A DNA stretch of 64,000 nt. It comes from Protopterus annectens. Lineage: Eukaryota > Chordata > Ceratodontiformes > Protopteridae. Position numbers and translations under genes: made by a program. How positions within the stretch are numbered: the first letter of the stretch is position 1; the number at the start of each line of letters is the position of its first letter. Shown piece after piece: positions 9,545 to 21,596 of this stretch. The DNA is taken from assembly GCF_019279795.1 (NCBI RefSeq), contig NC_056743.1:1788012339-1788076338 (forward strand), read 5' to 3'. The notes beneath the pieces were generated by a model. It was not told the DNA's origin. It did not search any database and was given only the letters and a program-made list of their open reading frames with translations.

Positions 9545-10570
9545 CACCTATCTCTAAAGCAGTGATGGATGTTATTTTGGAGGCCCGGAGGCCTGGCACC
9601 AGAAAATCTTATGCAGAAAAATGGAAGAGATTCTGAGCTTGGAACCAGGCAGAAGGTATTGACATGACTGTTCCAAATATTCCTCAGATTTTGCAATACT
9701 TAACTGAGATGCTGGATAAAGGCCTTTCCTTTTCATCAATTAAAATTCATGCCTCTGCCATTTCAGCTCATTACAATACAGAACCACCTATTTTTTCTCA
9801 TCCATTACTAAGGCAGTACCTCAGAGGGACCAAAAACATAAGACCTCCAAGGAGAACACCAATACCTGCATGGGAACTCAACTATGTCTTGGAAAAGCTC
9901 ACACTGCCTCCATTTGAGCCAGCCTCTGCAGCTGATATAAAATTATTATCCTGGAAAACAGCTCTGCTCCTAGCAATTACCTCCGCTAGACAAGTCTGAG
10001 TTACAGGCACTCATGGCTGTGGAACCTTTTATCATTTTCCATCCTGACAGGGTTTCTCTAAGGACAAACCCTACATTTATGCCTAAGGTAGTGTCCAGTG
10101 TGGCCCTTAACCAAACAATTTATTTGCCTACTTTTTATCCAAACCCACAGAATAAGGGTGAGAGACTTCTGCATTCTTTGGAAATTCACAGGCAGCTACG
10201 CTTCTACTTGTACAGAACCAAAGCTTTCAGAAAGACGGAACAACTTCTAGTAGCATATGTTGCAGGATCACAAGGAAAGCCCATCTCAAAACAGACTATT
10301 TCAAAGTGGATAGGCCACTGCATTCGTTTCTGCTATTCACAGCATGGCAAATCAGTGCCTAAGGGCATTGGGCCACATTCAGCCAGAGCAGCAGCCACTT
10401 CAGCAGCCTTCCTCAGAGGACTACCAACCAAAGACATCTTGGAGTCTGCAATTTGGTGTTCAGTGCATACTTTTACAAAGCACCATCACTTGCCTCTCTA
10501 CTCTAAGTCCAGGGCAGGCTTTGCCACTGCAGTTCTGCAGGGCCTGATAGCCTCTCCTAATCCTATTTAG
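9545..10570 (+). pseudogene. DIRS-A tyrosine recombinase, broken
   Basis: Starts with MDVILEARRPGTRKSYAEKW. A TGA at 9634-9636 interrupts it where related copies have a sense codon after KRF. It continues as SSIKIHASAISAHYN and LEKLTLPPFEP. A frame change near 9995, right at the SARRVSEL segment (here SARQV), moves it to 10013-10570. There QTISKWIGHC is followed by HSARAAATS, which retains His-x-x-Arg, then KHHHLPLYSKSRAGFAT, where the expected nucleophile Tyr of KHYHLP reads His. Catalysis would be lost even without the frameshift. Confidence 0.87.
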
Positions 10571-10599
10571 CACCAGCCTCCCAACCTTAGCTTTGGGAT

Positions 10600-10700
10600 T
10601 CAACCCAATTGTAATGACTGCAACAGTGAAACACGATGAACATAGTACAGTTGTGTACCTACCATAAATGTAGATGTTAGAGTGTATTCACTGTTGCAGC
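10600..10700. repeat. DIRS-A ICR
   Basis: Junction cat/agtacag at 10643/10644. The second arm is the reverse complement of the right end (to 11087). The first arm predicts a left end beginning atgttcatcgtgtttcac, which lies before the window. Confidence 0.92.
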
Positions 10701-10875
10701 CCAGGTTACCCTCCCACCATCCCCCTTTTTACCTTGTTGGGACTTATCTGTACTTCTCTTTTCTATACAACCTATGTGGTGTATTTGCTTGTAGATGAAG
10801 GAAAAGTTGATTTTTGTATATGCATGCTTATTGGCATAATTTAGCCTACCATTTTAGGGGCACCTCACATCTGGG

Positions 10876-11087
10876 ACAAGAAAAACTGAAGAAAATGGTG
10901 TCGGCTGCATCTTTTGTACCCCTGGCGCACTGACGTCAGGGAGGAGGCGACAGCAACCGACGCCGGACCTAGACTTTGGGACTCGGGCCGACTGCGGGTA
11001 GCCTGCCAGCAGGATAACCTAGTTGTAATGACTGCAACAGTGAATGCACTCTAACATCTACATTTATGGTAGGTACACAACTGAACT
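10876..11087. repeat. DIRS-A right ITR and extension
   Basis: 10876-10978 is the inverted partner of 1-113. The remainder to 11087 is the outer ITR and right extension, which is matched by the ICR. Confidence 0.92.
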
Positions 11088-11619
11088 TTTCTTCTCCCAG
11101 GACCGACACAGTGTCTCTCCTTTGCCTGCTGTGTGTCCCCAACAGCTGCAGAGGAAGTGACTAACCCCTGGTCCTTAGTGGCTGCAGGTGCTACACCAGA
11201 GGCATCCAGGGTAAAAGTTGAGTAGTTTGAGGTACAACAAATGGCCACAGCAGAGTTGCCCACCTGTAGCTGAGGCCATTTGCTAGCCTACTATTGTGGC
11301 AAAGGCAGTTTGGTTAATAAACACAATTTCACCACAGAGAAAAGTTTTTCAGTTATTTTAGACCACTTTTAAATTGAGAGGAAAAAATTAGCACAACATT
11401 TAAAAGTAAAGTACATCAGCAGTCTTGATAGTCTGTTAAGACATGATACTCCTACCTTTAAAATAATTTTTGTTATTAGGAAAGTAATAAAACCTCAACA
11501 AAATTAAGAAAATGCAAGGTGTTTTCTGAAAGGGAACTTGTCTGCCCAGCCAAGAAAAGCACAAGGTGACAGTTGATCTTAAAAAGCCTCAGAGGAGGGC
11601 ACTCTTCGTGGCAGTAAAA
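11088..11619. other. Unassigned spacer
   Basis: I recognise no coding frame or repeat here. The first bases (tttcttctcccagg) are the right flank of DIRS-A. The stretch from 11330 is AT-rich. Confidence 0.5.
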
Positions 11620-13065
11620 GTCTGAAGGGCTTGCTTTATTTATTTTACATTTGTTAACTGGGAAAGTCTGACTGGACACAGGTCCTTTTTCAGCAGAGGC
11701 CTGATGAGAAAAACTCCCATTCACAAAATAGAAATTCACATACTGGTACAAATGCATAATATAATTATTAGTACAAATACAAAGTACAATACAATTAAAA
11801 AATACCATAGGTTTTGCCAGTAAGTCAGTTGTACAGTAAACCTTGAGCAATATATGTTATGTAATGAGACTAATTAGCTGCACATTAAAATACATGTGAT
11901 TTAAATGTCTAACATAGTGAAAAATACTAGTTTAAGATAGTGAAACAAGTAGGCTCTGCAGAATTAGTTTTGTTAATATGCAAACAGTATGGAGAGAAAC
12001 CACGTGTGTAACTGAGGTTAGTAATTTGGGTGTGTAGTTGAGGAGAGTGAGTTGAATAGGCTCAGTGGTTATGTACGAGTTACCCTGGGGTAGTGCAGGA
12101 GCAGAGTGTTAGATAGATAGGATCTTGGTGTTTGTTTTAAGTTGGGTTAGTGAAGGATGCGATATTGTATTGGAGGGGAGTGTGTTCCATATTTTCGGTA
12201 TGTAGTTAGAGAAAAGGTATTCGCCGGCTGTGTTAGTAGCTTTTGTAATTTGTAAAAGTAATTTTGTTGCTTGAGCAGATGGTTCTGTTATGAGTGTGTG
12301 GAGTATTAGATTTTGGAGAGCAGTCTGATTGGTGCAGGTTTTCGTGTGCAAAACGTTGGTTGTAGAGATGGAGGTTGGGAAGTTTAAGCCAGTTCAGTTT
12401 GTTCAAGGCTGAGCAATGATGGGACCCGAAAGGAGAGTTGGTGGCAAATCTCGCTATTTTATTGTAGCAAGAGTCTAGTTTGGCCATTTCAGACTTTCTG
12501 ATGTTTGTGAGAATTGGGGAGGCATACAGGAGGTTGGATATGAAGTGTGTTTGTACAATAGACTTGGCTTGCTTAGTGAAGAATCGTTTATTTCTGTATA
12601 TTACTTCGTCTTTTTATATCCCACGGTGGTGGTGCTGCGGTAGCGTTGTCGCCTCACAGTAAGACGCTGTCCGGTTTGATTCCCAGATAGAGCGTCTTCT
12701 GTGTGGAGACATGCGTGAATGGGCGTACCTTCGTTGAAGGTTGTGCATCAGGCCTGGCAAGTTGGTACGTAAAAATCAACTGCCAGTCATTAGCGGACCG
12801 GAGTTCCACTGTGGCGACCCCTAACCGGGAAAAGCCGAAAGACAACACACACACACTTCGTCTTTTTATGCACCTTTCTTATGGTTTGGGAGATGTGGAA
12901 GTCAAATTTCATGTTGCAGTCAATTTCTACACCCAAGAAGTTTAGTGTGAGTAACAGGGGAGATGGTGATTTTGTTCATGGACTTGATGTTGAAAGGGGG
13001 ACTCAGAGAAGGATCTTGTTGGATGGAACAGGAGAAGTTTAGTCTTGTTAGGGTTTAGAATTGTC
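11620..13065 (-). mobile_element. L2/CR1-like LINE, 3' part, carrying a SINE
   Basis: Minus-strand non-LTR retrotransposon end. On the minus strand, 13060 down to 12870 reads decayed RT with a TKLL-type start and LGVEID-like residues. The frame then resumes past the SINE as LDSCYNKIARFATNSP and LNWLKLPNLHLYNQRFA (12487-12350), and ends with IPKIWNTLPSN near 12200, the usual end of LINE RT. The 3' part (about 11620-11720) resembles that of the longer LINE at 34790. Several frame breaks are present. The clade is assigned by general resemblance only. Confidence 0.72.
12603..12869 (+). mobile_element. tRNA-derived SINE (V-SINE/HE1-like), internally deleted, with 15 bp TSDs
   Basis: Flanked by an exact 15 bp duplication acttcgtctttttat at 12603-12617 and 12855-12869. 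The head resembles a tRNA gene, with a B-box-like ggtttgattcc at 12673-12683 for Pol III. The end has gtggcgacccctaaccggg and a CA-rich tail. Compared with the SINE at 47095-47432 it lacks most of the central part. The family name is from general memory of fish SINEs and is unverified. It inserted into the LINE at 11620-13065. Confidence 0.85.
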
Positions 13066-13079
13066 TTGGAGTTTGAATC

Positions 13080-14350
13080 CAAAATGGATTCCTGCAAGCA
13101 AGGCATCTGCAAGGTCTCAAATTACCAATATGAACCAAAAAAAACAGCAGATAATGGAAGCCATAAAAATGTATATTATATCACTTTAGTCAAAACATCA
13201 ATATACAAAAGTTACAAACCGGTTTCGGCTTATAATTAACTAAGCCTTCATCATTGTAAAGACACAATAAAAATCACACTATGTCACTAGCCCATAAACC
13301 AATTAGAGGTGTTCATTTAATCCTGGGGCAAATAGCCCTCCCAGTTTAATAATCCATTTTCTCTCTTTGGCATTAAGTAACTCATGCCATCCAGATTTAT
13401 TATATTTCATACCCAAGATTCTATCAATAATCATAAAATGAAAAGATGCTGTTTGGTGAACTTCAGTATGTTTATATAAGGCATTTGTATGTTTTTTTAA
13501 TTTTTAATTTCACTTAGATGTTCTGAAATTCTGTGTTTAAATGCTCTAGACATTTGGCTTACATAAAAAGCTGAGCACTGGCAAGTGGCTAGGTATATAA
13601 CCCAATCTGAGCTGCACTTCGCAAGAAGGAAATATCATATACTATACTGGTATTTTTACTAGTGAAACTGCTCGTTTGTAATATTGTACTGCAATGTGTA
13701 CAATGACCACAAGAATAACGCCCTTAGACAATTTGCCCCTCAGTGGTACTCTGCAATCTTTCCTTAGGTTTGTGTACTCCTTTTTTGTAATGGTTAAAGA
13801 AGGATGCCAGGTTCCTCCCATTCCTAAAGGAAAAAAGGCAGTCTGCTCCCAACAGTTAGGAGAGCCTGTTGTCCACCTTAAGGATGTTCCCAACTGGATT
13901 GTACACTGTCAATAAGTGCCCCAACATTTCTACCATAAGTAGTCACTAGTTTAGGATGACCTTTAGTTCTACCCTGCTTGTCATAATATTTTAAGAGTGT
14001 TTCCCTATCCGTACCATTGACAGTATTCCTAGCCTGCATAATATGTCCTGGTCTAGAGTCCCTCTCTTTGAATCTCTTGGTTAGATCATCCCTGTAATGC
14101 AAATAGGTGTCGTCCTCTGAGCAGATGCGTTTCACCCTCGTATATTGTGATTTAAGAATATTTCTGCATAAATGGGGGGATGAAAGCTGTAGGCATGGAG
14201 AAGGGAATTGTAACAGTCTGATTTTATATATACAGTGGAGCACTTTTTTACTAGGGCTTTTTTGTCCGATAAGACATAGTTCCTATTCTTGTTTATTGAT
14301 ATTTAAGGGCGGGTTACAGCATACACCATTTAAATGGGTGCTTTTTACGT
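13080..14350 (-). mobile_element. Penelope-like element, 3' part (RT end plus GIY-YIG)
   Basis: On the minus strand, 14243-13878 reads YTRVKRICSEDDTYLHYR then a basic linker and KLVTTYGRNVG, the C-terminal RT region of Penelope-like elements. Further down (about 13630-13520) is VIYLATCQCSAFYV and SRAFKHRISEHLSEIK, matching the GIY-YIG endonuclease. It ends near 13330 in a GLNEHL-type terminus. The tail contains gatgaaggcttagttaat and gccgaaaccgg, typical of PLE 3' ends. Frames are broken, so it is inactive. Its 5' part is absent. Confidence 0.7.
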
Positions 14351-14742
14351 GAGTTTTATCAAGATATTATATTTATTATATGTTGTGAACAGTACAGTCT
14401 CATTAGGATGTGACTATTAGAAATGGATAGAGTAATATAATGCGCATTGGATTAGGCCTACCGCATTTGCTATACCATTAATATAGAATACCCGTTTGGA
14501 TGTTTTGTATATACTGCTGACTTTATCTGTTAGGGTATGTATTCACTATAGGGCAAGGTTACCGGCCCTTTGAAACGGTAATATGTACTGTTTATTTAGC
14601 AGACAGTTTCAGGTTTCTGTATGTACAATGTATGATCAATGTGCACTTCATTGTTTTCTGGGAGCCAAATTGTAGCCATGACCTAATCTGTTAAGTAGAC
14701 AGCTTAATAGGTTAAGATTAAGACAAAAAGCAGCAGTGACAG

Positions 14743-14964
14743 TCACCCTGCAATATCCCCCTTTGAATTGTTATGTATAAGATTATAATTTGTTCTTTCA
14801 TCATGGCTTAATTGCAAAGTGGTTTGCCACTGTTTCATGATCACTGCAATGTAATCGATCAGTGTAGGGTGTATCTTGTACATTTTAAGCAGTCCGGACC
14901 CAGTGACCAAGTCTGAACAGTGTTCAGTATCACAGAGGGGTTCGCAGTGGGAGTAGATGTGCAT
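14743..14964 (-). pseudogene. LINE reverse transcriptase scrap
   Basis: A minus-strand frame reads LLKMYKIHPTLIDYIAVI then MKQWQTTLQLS, resembling the RT segment just before the QGDSLSP block of some LINEs. It may belong to the same LINE type as 27780-28895. No more of the gene is recognisable on either side. Confidence 0.5.
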
Positions 14965-15800
14965 TAGGGTTCAGCAATGAGCCCAGTGCTGTTCATACCG
15001 GTGATGGACTTCATTAGCAAATGGGTCGGAGGGGACAAATCAACAAAGCTGCTGTATGCTGATGATGTGGCAATGCAGGCAGACCCTGAACAAGAATGTC
15101 AGCAAAGGGTAGTGGAATGGAATGCCAAACTGAAGGAACATGAGAGGAAACTGAGCACAGATAAGACCGTTGTAATGCCAGCAAATGGGGGTAATCAGAA
15201 GAAGCTGAGAATTGAGATAGAAGGAAAATAGTGGAACAGCTTAACAGTTTGGAAGGGGTGGTTGAGGAGAAGGTAAGACTGAATGAAGGTGAAAGAATCG
15301 AAAGGGCTGCAGCCAGCTAGCACAGTGTCAGGTGTAGAATGCCAAAGAAACTGAAATGTAAGGTGTACAAAAGAGTAGTGTGATTTAGTACTGTTGTATG
15401 GTACAGACACCTGGGCAGTAAAGGCAGAACAGTTGAAGTTCGAGGAGATGGTAGGATGCACACTGTAGAACAAACTAAGAAGCAAGAACATAGAGCAGAA
15501 GCCAGAGTAGTTGTAGAAAAGGTCAGAGAGAAGAGATTACTTTGGTTCGGGCACATGTGCAGAAAAGCAGAAGGCAAACCTGGGAAGCTTTGGGACAAAC
15601 GGGAAGAAGGCAAGAGGAAATGAGGGCATCAAGCAAAAATGTGGATGGATCTTGTGAGAGACCACCTTTTATAGTCGGCCATGAGTGTTGCATAAGGTAG
15701 GAGAGTGGCAGTGAAGTGAGTAAGATGGCAACAGCTGACCCAACACTGCAACCGCAGGTAGAAAATGGAGGGGAAAAAGGGGTTTGATGATGATAGCTGC
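14965..15800 (+). mobile_element. RTE-like LINE, 3' part
   Basis: From 14977 the frame reads MSPVLFIPVMDFISKW, then LLYADDVAM (the catalytic YADD box near 15053), then a helical segment and a DKTVVMP-type block. After a stop near 15231 the reading continues in broken frames with LLYGTDTWAVKAEQ-like sequence near 15390 and an FG-H segment near 15545, in the order seen in RTE/BovB-like RT ends. It finishes at a short gat-repeat (gatgatgat) near 15790, a usual 3' tail. The 5' part is truncated against the minus-strand scrap. Confidence 0.65.
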
Positions 15801-16242
15801 TGTCTGATATTTAGCCAGGGTGGGAGAAAACTTTATTCCCTTGCCAAGGAATAAGGTGCCAAAAAAAAACAGGAGGTTCCACTATCTCAATAAGGGCTTG
15901 GAAGAGTTGATGCGCTGTAATTAGAGTTCTGCCTTCGTTACCTAAAGGACTAAGACTGGCAGCGAAACTTACTTTGTCTACCTGACCTCTGCTTCCTTAT
16001 CGACAATGCTGTGCTTACTAGAACCTAATCTAAATCTCTCAAGCTCTGGATGTAGCAATATAGCCATGAGTGGGTGAGAAATGGCCCCAGGCTGCTGGTT
16101 TAAAATTCTGTGTACTATCAGCACTTTTTTTCAGTGGTTAGCTAGAATTTGATTGTCATTCCTTCCTGCATTGTCTGTACACAGCAGGTTGGTATGCCCC
16201 ATTTTTCTATCTTAAACTGCCTTAAGTGTTCAGCCATTCCTG
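15800..16242. other. Unassigned spacer, left flank of DIRS-C
   Basis: No recognisable coding or repeat structure. It ends cattcctg directly before the DIRS-C start. The sequence after DIRS-C (ttcttcc) would have been joined to it originally. Confidence 0.5.
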
Positions 16243-16255
16243 ATGTTCTTCGTGT

Positions 16256-16427
16256 TTCACTGTTGCAGTCATCACATTTGGGTTATCTGCCTGCAGGTAG
16301 CCCTCAGCCGGCCTGAATACCAGAGTCTCGGATTCTTGCGTCGGATGCTGTCTCTTCTTCCATGATGTCAGGTCGTCGGGGGGGTATAAAACATGCAGCC
16401 AACGCCATTACATCAGTCTTTCTTGCC
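16256..16427. repeat. DIRS-C left ITR
   Basis: Inverted match to 21597-21766, with scattered substitutions. The outer 13 bases are the left extension. Confidence 0.93.
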
Positions 16428-16580
16428 GTGTGGTGCCCGAAGCAGAAGCAGTTCGCAAGTGCCGGTCGACCGACTCCTCAAATTTTTGTTTTCGAGTTTC
16501 AGAACCGAAGTCTTCAAAAAAAAAAAAAAAAAAAAGATAAGTACCCCATTGGGGATCTTTTTTTCATGCTCCAACTGATG
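16363..16580 (+). promoter_or_regulatory. DIRS-C promoter and leader block
   Basis: CRE-like tgatgtca at 16363-16370 (one base off the palindrome) and tataaaac from 16385. An A run at about 16516-16535 is peculiar to this copy. The leader hairpin CCCC-ATT-GGGG at 16544-16554 has a changed loop but an intact stem, followed by a T run. ATG is at 16578. Confidence 0.5.
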
Positions 16581-18357
16581 TTAGTAAAAGTCAACAATTG
16601 TCTTACCTGTGGAAAGCAAATACCTCAAAGATTTTCATTCGTACTGCATCCCCTGCTTAGGCCCAGACCACGACATCCCTTGCTGTCAGTTTTGTGCCTT
16701 GTTCAACCCCCGAACTATTCATCTTCGGGCTATTTTTGCAGCAAATTATTTTGGTACTCTGTATCCGTACTCCGAAATGGCTTTGGTAAGCCATCTGAAT
16801 ACCGTTCTTCTGTAAAAACGTAATGATAAAGACAGAGACAGACTGTATAGGTCCAAAACAGCCGACGACACTTCCGTTAAGCTAGTCGCAAGTCCGCCAG
16901 TACTTAGGCGCTTTTGCAGCCCCTGATACCCACTACTTCAGATTCGCAAGCCTCTACTGAGGCCTATTCGGATTCTGGTATGCTGCGAGATGCTTTTTCG
17001 ACTATGGAACCTGCGGATGTCTTTAGCTTGGATGGGTCCGGAGCCGCTGTGCAGGCACCGGCTTCTGAGGGTGTATTCAAGCCTACAGGCTTGCATTTTA
17101 AGCCAACGCCATCTTCTTTATCCAGGCCTAAAACTTGTACCATGCCTAGAAAACCGACGTCCAAACTGCATGGTCAGGTTCATAAGCCTAAAAAACAAAT
17201 GCTTAGAATGGAAGCCAGCCTCCCCCCTCTAAAAGACCTAGAACTGATTTTCCTTCTGATTAGGAATCTGATATTTCTGTTTCTTCTGGTTACCAGGATT
17301 TATCCTTATCTACCTATGAGGATTCTGATGCAGAAGATTCCATTCCCTCTGCTTCCCATCCAGAAGATTTTTCTGCTGGTGAAACCTTGCACACTCTTAC
17401 AGAGCATTTCCGCTGGGAAAGCCAGGATTACTTTGACTGCAAAAAGAGGCTTAGGGAATTCTTGCTCCTTCCTCAACACAGGCCTTTAGCTATCCTTCCT
17501 GTTCTGGACATTGTAGATGATGCTTTCTTGGAATCTAGCCTTACCCCAGACACTGTACCTCCAGCTCCCAGAAAACCTGGCAGGTATTAGAGTGCCTGAC
17601 TCTCACAAGTTCCTCTTCAAGAATCCTACTGCGGATCCAGAGACCATTTCCCAAGGACAAAAGGGCATTAAGGCTGCTGCTGCCAAAAAATCCTACCCCT
17701 TCTGATTGAGATTGTAGAGCCTTGGACAGGTGGGGTAAGAAGGTATGCACTTCTGCTACTTTGACCATTAAGGCTTTTAAATTGCCCGTTTCATATGTTA
17801 AAGTACCAGCAGCATATTATGGGACTACTTAAACAGAAAATGATGTTGATTCCTGACTGTGCTGAACACAAAGAATTACAGGATTTAATGCATTTTGCAG
17901 AACAAGTTGGTAAACATAACTTTGCAGTGTGGTTTTTGACTCTTTAGAAGAATCTTGCAGGGCTGCTGTCACTGGATCTGTACTTAGAAGGCATGCTTGG
18001 CTTAAGGAGCAAAGCTTGCCAGATCATATTAAAGCTAAATTACTGGATGCTCCCTTAAACCAAGACCGCCTTTTTGGCAACAAAGCAGAAGAAGTCCTCA
18101 AAAAGATGGAGGAAAAAGCTAAATGTATGCAAACTGTTAAAGATTTCCTGCAAGTACAGCCTCCCAGATTTAGTAGACATTGGCCTTCAAAGACTTGGTC
18201 CTTTCTAGTCTCTTCCAGGCCTTCTCAGTCGAAACCCAGGAACAGCAGACCACCTAGGTTACAGACTCAGGCTACGCACAGGCCTAAGCAGTGGGGGGCT
18301 CCCACTTCCAAAGCAGGAAGTAGTAAGGCACCCTCCTATGGAAAAATGGCGCAATGA
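16578..18357 (+). pseudogene. DIRS-C gag-like gene, broken
   Basis: The start MLVKVNNCLTCGKQ is at 16578. A frame change soon after moves the Cys/His segment (CIPCLGPDHD, CQFCALFN) to the frame 16609-16815. Further pieces are SDGSGAAEQ-like near 17030, the acidic SASHPEDFSA region near 17360, FRWESQDYFDCKKRLREFL at about 17407-17466, and the C-terminal block 17929-18357 (LRRHAWLKEQ, MQTVKDFLQVQPPRFSRHW). The basic tail ends in TGA-CTT at 18355. At least five frame changes or stops are visible. Confidence 0.85.
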
Positions 18358-20261
18358 CTTAACCTTAACCCTTCCAAGCCCTGCTCAACTGCCTGCTCCC
18401 TTAGGAGGAAAGTGCGCCCTGCATGCAAAAAACTGGGAACTCATTATCCAGGGCAAATGGGTTTTGAATATAGTTTCCCATGGATACAGATTCTACTTTC
18501 ACACCCTACTAACCCCAAACGGTTGTCCATACCTACCCCCAAATCAGTGGGCAGAGGCCCAACAGCAGGTTCTCTCTCTCTTCTAAGTATCAGGGCTATT
18601 CATCTAGTCCCAGCAGAAGAACGGGGATAAGGTTTTTATTCAAGACATTTCCTGGTACCCAGAAAAGACATCTCCCGGCGTCCTATCCTGGACACCTCTA
18701 TTCTAAACACATTTTTGGTAATCCCAAAATTCAAAATGCTAACACTTCAACAGCTGCTTCCTGTGCTAGGCAGAGATGCCTGGTTGGCAACCTTAGACTT
18801 AAGGAAGCTTACCTGCACTTTCCAATAAGGGAATCTTGCAGGAAATACCTACGCTTCAGGGCAGGCTCCATGCACTATCAGTTCTTTGCACTTCCCTTTG
18901 GCTTATCTACTGCTCCCAGGGTATTCACAAAGTGTCTAGCTCCAGCCATTGCATTTTGCAGGCAGAGAAAAATTCAAATATACCCATACTTGGACGATTG
19001 TCTGATTCAGGCAGAAAGCCAAGACTTGCTATTAAAACATCTGGCGTTCGTAAAGTAACTTCTTACCTCTCTGGGGTACACCATAAATGAAAAGAAATCT
19101 CACCTAGTACCCTGCCTGATTGTATTCCTGGGAGCAAGCTTGAACACAACTTCCCAGATGGCTTTCCTCACTCCAGTGAAACTAGTTTATTTGACAATCT
19201 ACTTCAAACTGTTGGCCACAAAGACCCAGCTATCTGCAAGGAAAATTCTGCAAGCCCTGTGGTTCATGGCCTCTTGCATTCTGCTAATTCCATATGCAAG
19301 ACTGCATATGAGGAAACTACAATGGTATCTAAAAAGCCGGTGGTGTCAACATTCTCAGGACCTGGAATCAATGATTCCTATCATTCTTTGTATAAGACAG
19401 AGTTTGTTCCTTTGGTGGGCAGAGGCCTGCTACCACAACAAGGGGTTCCCTTTCACTCCCCTGCTGCCCAAACCCTAACAGACGCATCAGACTATGCATG
19501 GGGGGCTCACTTGGCAGGGCAGGGCAGTGCATTCAGGGCAAATGGAACCCAAGACAGATGCACCTGCATATCAACCAAAAAGAAATGTTAGCTGTACAGA
19601 ATTCCCTCACAGCCTTCAAAGACCGCATTCTTCCAGGACAATTATTGGTAAAGACAGACAACCCTACAGTTATGTGGTATATAAACAAGCAGGGGGGAAC
19701 CCACTTGTACCCTCTCTGCTAACTAGCTATGGCTCTGTGGAACACAGCCTTGCGCTACTAAGTGCACCTGCAAGCTCAATTCCTGCCAGGCAAGCTAAAT
19801 TCACTGGCAGACGACCTGAGCAGAAATCACATGGACCCATACGAATGGAAACTGGAACCAAAAATATTCAAACTCTTGAACAAATGCGGGACTCCAGAGG
19901 TAGACCTGTTTGCCTCCCCTCAGAACTACCAATTGGACAAATTCTGCATAAGGACTTCCCACAGTCAAGCCTGGAAAATGGATGTCCTGTCCTTTATTTG
20001 GGAAAGCCTCTCAGTTTATGCCTTTTTCCCCTCTGCCTCTCCTCTCGAAGGTTCTGCAAAAGATCAAAACGGAACAAGCCAAGGACAATACTGATTGCTG
20101 GCATGGCCAGTCTGGTGCACTGGTACCCCCTCTTACGCCGTATGACACTACTGGAGCCATGGCACCTGCCTCAGACCCCTTCCCTGCTGTCCCAGCAGGT
20201 GGGTCAGATTCTGCACCCTCCGCTTCAAACCCTGAACCTTGCAGCCTGGCTAATTCCTTGA
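18340..20261 (+). pseudogene. DIRS-C RT / RNase H / MT-like gene, broken
   Basis: Pieces in order: GYRFYFHTL near 18485, FSALPFGLS-like (FFALPFGLSTAPRVFTK) near 18880, YLDD near 18985, LSARKILQAL near 19220, RNase H TDASDYAW near 19480, then HLHINQKEMLAVQ and TDNPTVMWYINKQGG near 19570-19690. LSRNHMDPYEWKLEP is near 19820, VDLFASPQN near 19900, and an ILIA-like remnant near 20090. Frames change repeatedly. The domain order matches DIRS-B, and the copy is inactive. Confidence 0.85.
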
Positions 20262-20269
20262 GCTCTCCA

Positions 20270-21311
20270 ATAGCATCCCTCAGTAAGCAGGTGCTAGATG
20301 TCATTCTGGAGGCAAGGAAGCCTAGTACTAGAAAATCCTATGTTGAAAAGTGGAAAAAAATACTGTTCCTGGAGCCAGATTCAGGGGATGGGCACAATGG
20401 AGCCCAGCTTACCTCATATTCTTCAGTACTTAACAGAAATGCTCCACAAGGGCCTATCTTTCTCTGCAATTAAAATTCATGCCTCTGCCATTTCAGCACC
20501 TACTGAGCCCACCCCTCTTTTCTCACCCCGTGCTAAGCAAATCCTTAGAGGGGCCAAAAATGTAAGACACCCCCCCCCCCCAGGAGAGCCCCTACTCCAG
20601 CCTGGGTCCTTAACTTTGTATTGGAAAAGCTCACTCTCCCTCCCTTTGAGCCAGCTGCAACTGCAGAGTTGAAATTACTTTCTTGGAAAACAGCGTTCCT
20701 TTTAGCTATCACTTCAGCAAGAAGAGTGTCTGAATTACGAATTACAGGCCCTTATGGCAGTGGAACCCTTCATTATGTTCCCTGCAGACAGGGTTTCCCT
20801 TAAGACCAATCCTTCCTGTATGCCCAAGGTGGTGTCTAGTGTGGCCCTAAATCAGTCCATTCATTTGCCTACTTTTTTCCCTAGTCCACAAAACAAAGGA
20901 GAACGAATACTGCATTCTCTGGACGTGCACAGACAACTTAGATTTTATTTGGACAGGACTAAGCCTCTCAGAAAATCTGAACAGCTGCTAGTTGGCTTTG
21001 CTGCAGGGGCAGAGGGCAAGGCCATTTCAAAGCAAACCATTTCCAAATGGATAGCCCATTGCATTCATTTCTGCTATAAGCACCATGGAAAACCTACCCC
21101 ACAGGGGATAAGATCACATTCCACCAGGGCTGCATTTATCTCTACAGCCTTTCTCAGAGGAGTCCCTACCAGGGACATCTTAGAAGCTGCCACCTGGAGC
21201 TCTGTACATACCTACACCAAGCATTACCACATGCCTATTTTTTCTAAATCCAGAGTTAGTTTTGCCGCTGCAGTCTTGCAGGGCTTAATAGCTGGCCCTA
21301 ATGCTCTGTAA
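20270..21311 (+). pseudogene. DIRS-C tyrosine recombinase, broken N-terminal half
   Basis: LDVILEARKPSTRKSYVEKW starts near 20295. Frames break near 20345, 20470 and around a C run at 20571-20583 that lies in the segment read as IRPPRRAP in other copies. The second half is continuous from 20754 to 21311: MPKVVSSVALNQSIHLP, QTISKWIAHC, HSTRAAFIS (His-x-x-Arg near 21118) and KHYHMPIFSKSR with the Tyr near 21222. The first Arg block (SARRVSEL) is kept near 20715. The catalytic residues survive but the frame does not. Confidence 0.87.
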
Positions 21312-21340
21312 CTTCCTCCTCCTTTCCTTAGCTTTGGGAA

Positions 21341-21440
21341 TCAACCCAAATGTGATGACTGCAACAGTGAAACACGAAGAACGTAGTACAGTTGTGTACA
21401 CATCATAAATGTAGATGTTCGAGTGTATTCACTGTTGCAT
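21341..21440. repeat. DIRS-C ICR
   Basis: First arm is the reverse complement of the element start, second arm of its end. Junction gaacgt/agtacag at 21384/21385. A few arm mismatches to the ends fit its age. Confidence 0.93.
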
Positions 21441-21596
21441 TCCTGGTTACCCTCCCTCCAGCCCCCTGGCTTCTCTTGGCTCTACTTTTTTTCCTTCTTG
21501 TTTGGTGTGTTTAAGCTTTCTGATGTATTTGCTTTTTTGATGGAGGTGTACCTTAACATATAATTGCTTCCCATTGTGGGGGCATCTGACATCTGG

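Larger units (their letters stand above)
7362..11087 (+). mobile_element. DIRS-A, right part
   Basis: Continuation of DIRS-A after the nested DIRS-B. It holds the end of gag, a broken RT/RNase H/MT gene, a broken YR, an ICR at 10600-10700 and the right ITR. The right end is ctgaact, against ctgtact in other copies. Following bases begin ttt, as after several other copies. Several frame changes in RT and YR mark it as older than B. Confidence 0.92.

Noticed and set aside
11051-11263. Minus-strand frame next to the DIRS-A end
   Set aside because: Spans the element border and has no motif. It is a chance open frame.
12618-12700. tRNA-like sequence
   Set aside because: It has Pol III-like boxes but is the head of a SINE flanked by target duplications, not a tRNA gene.
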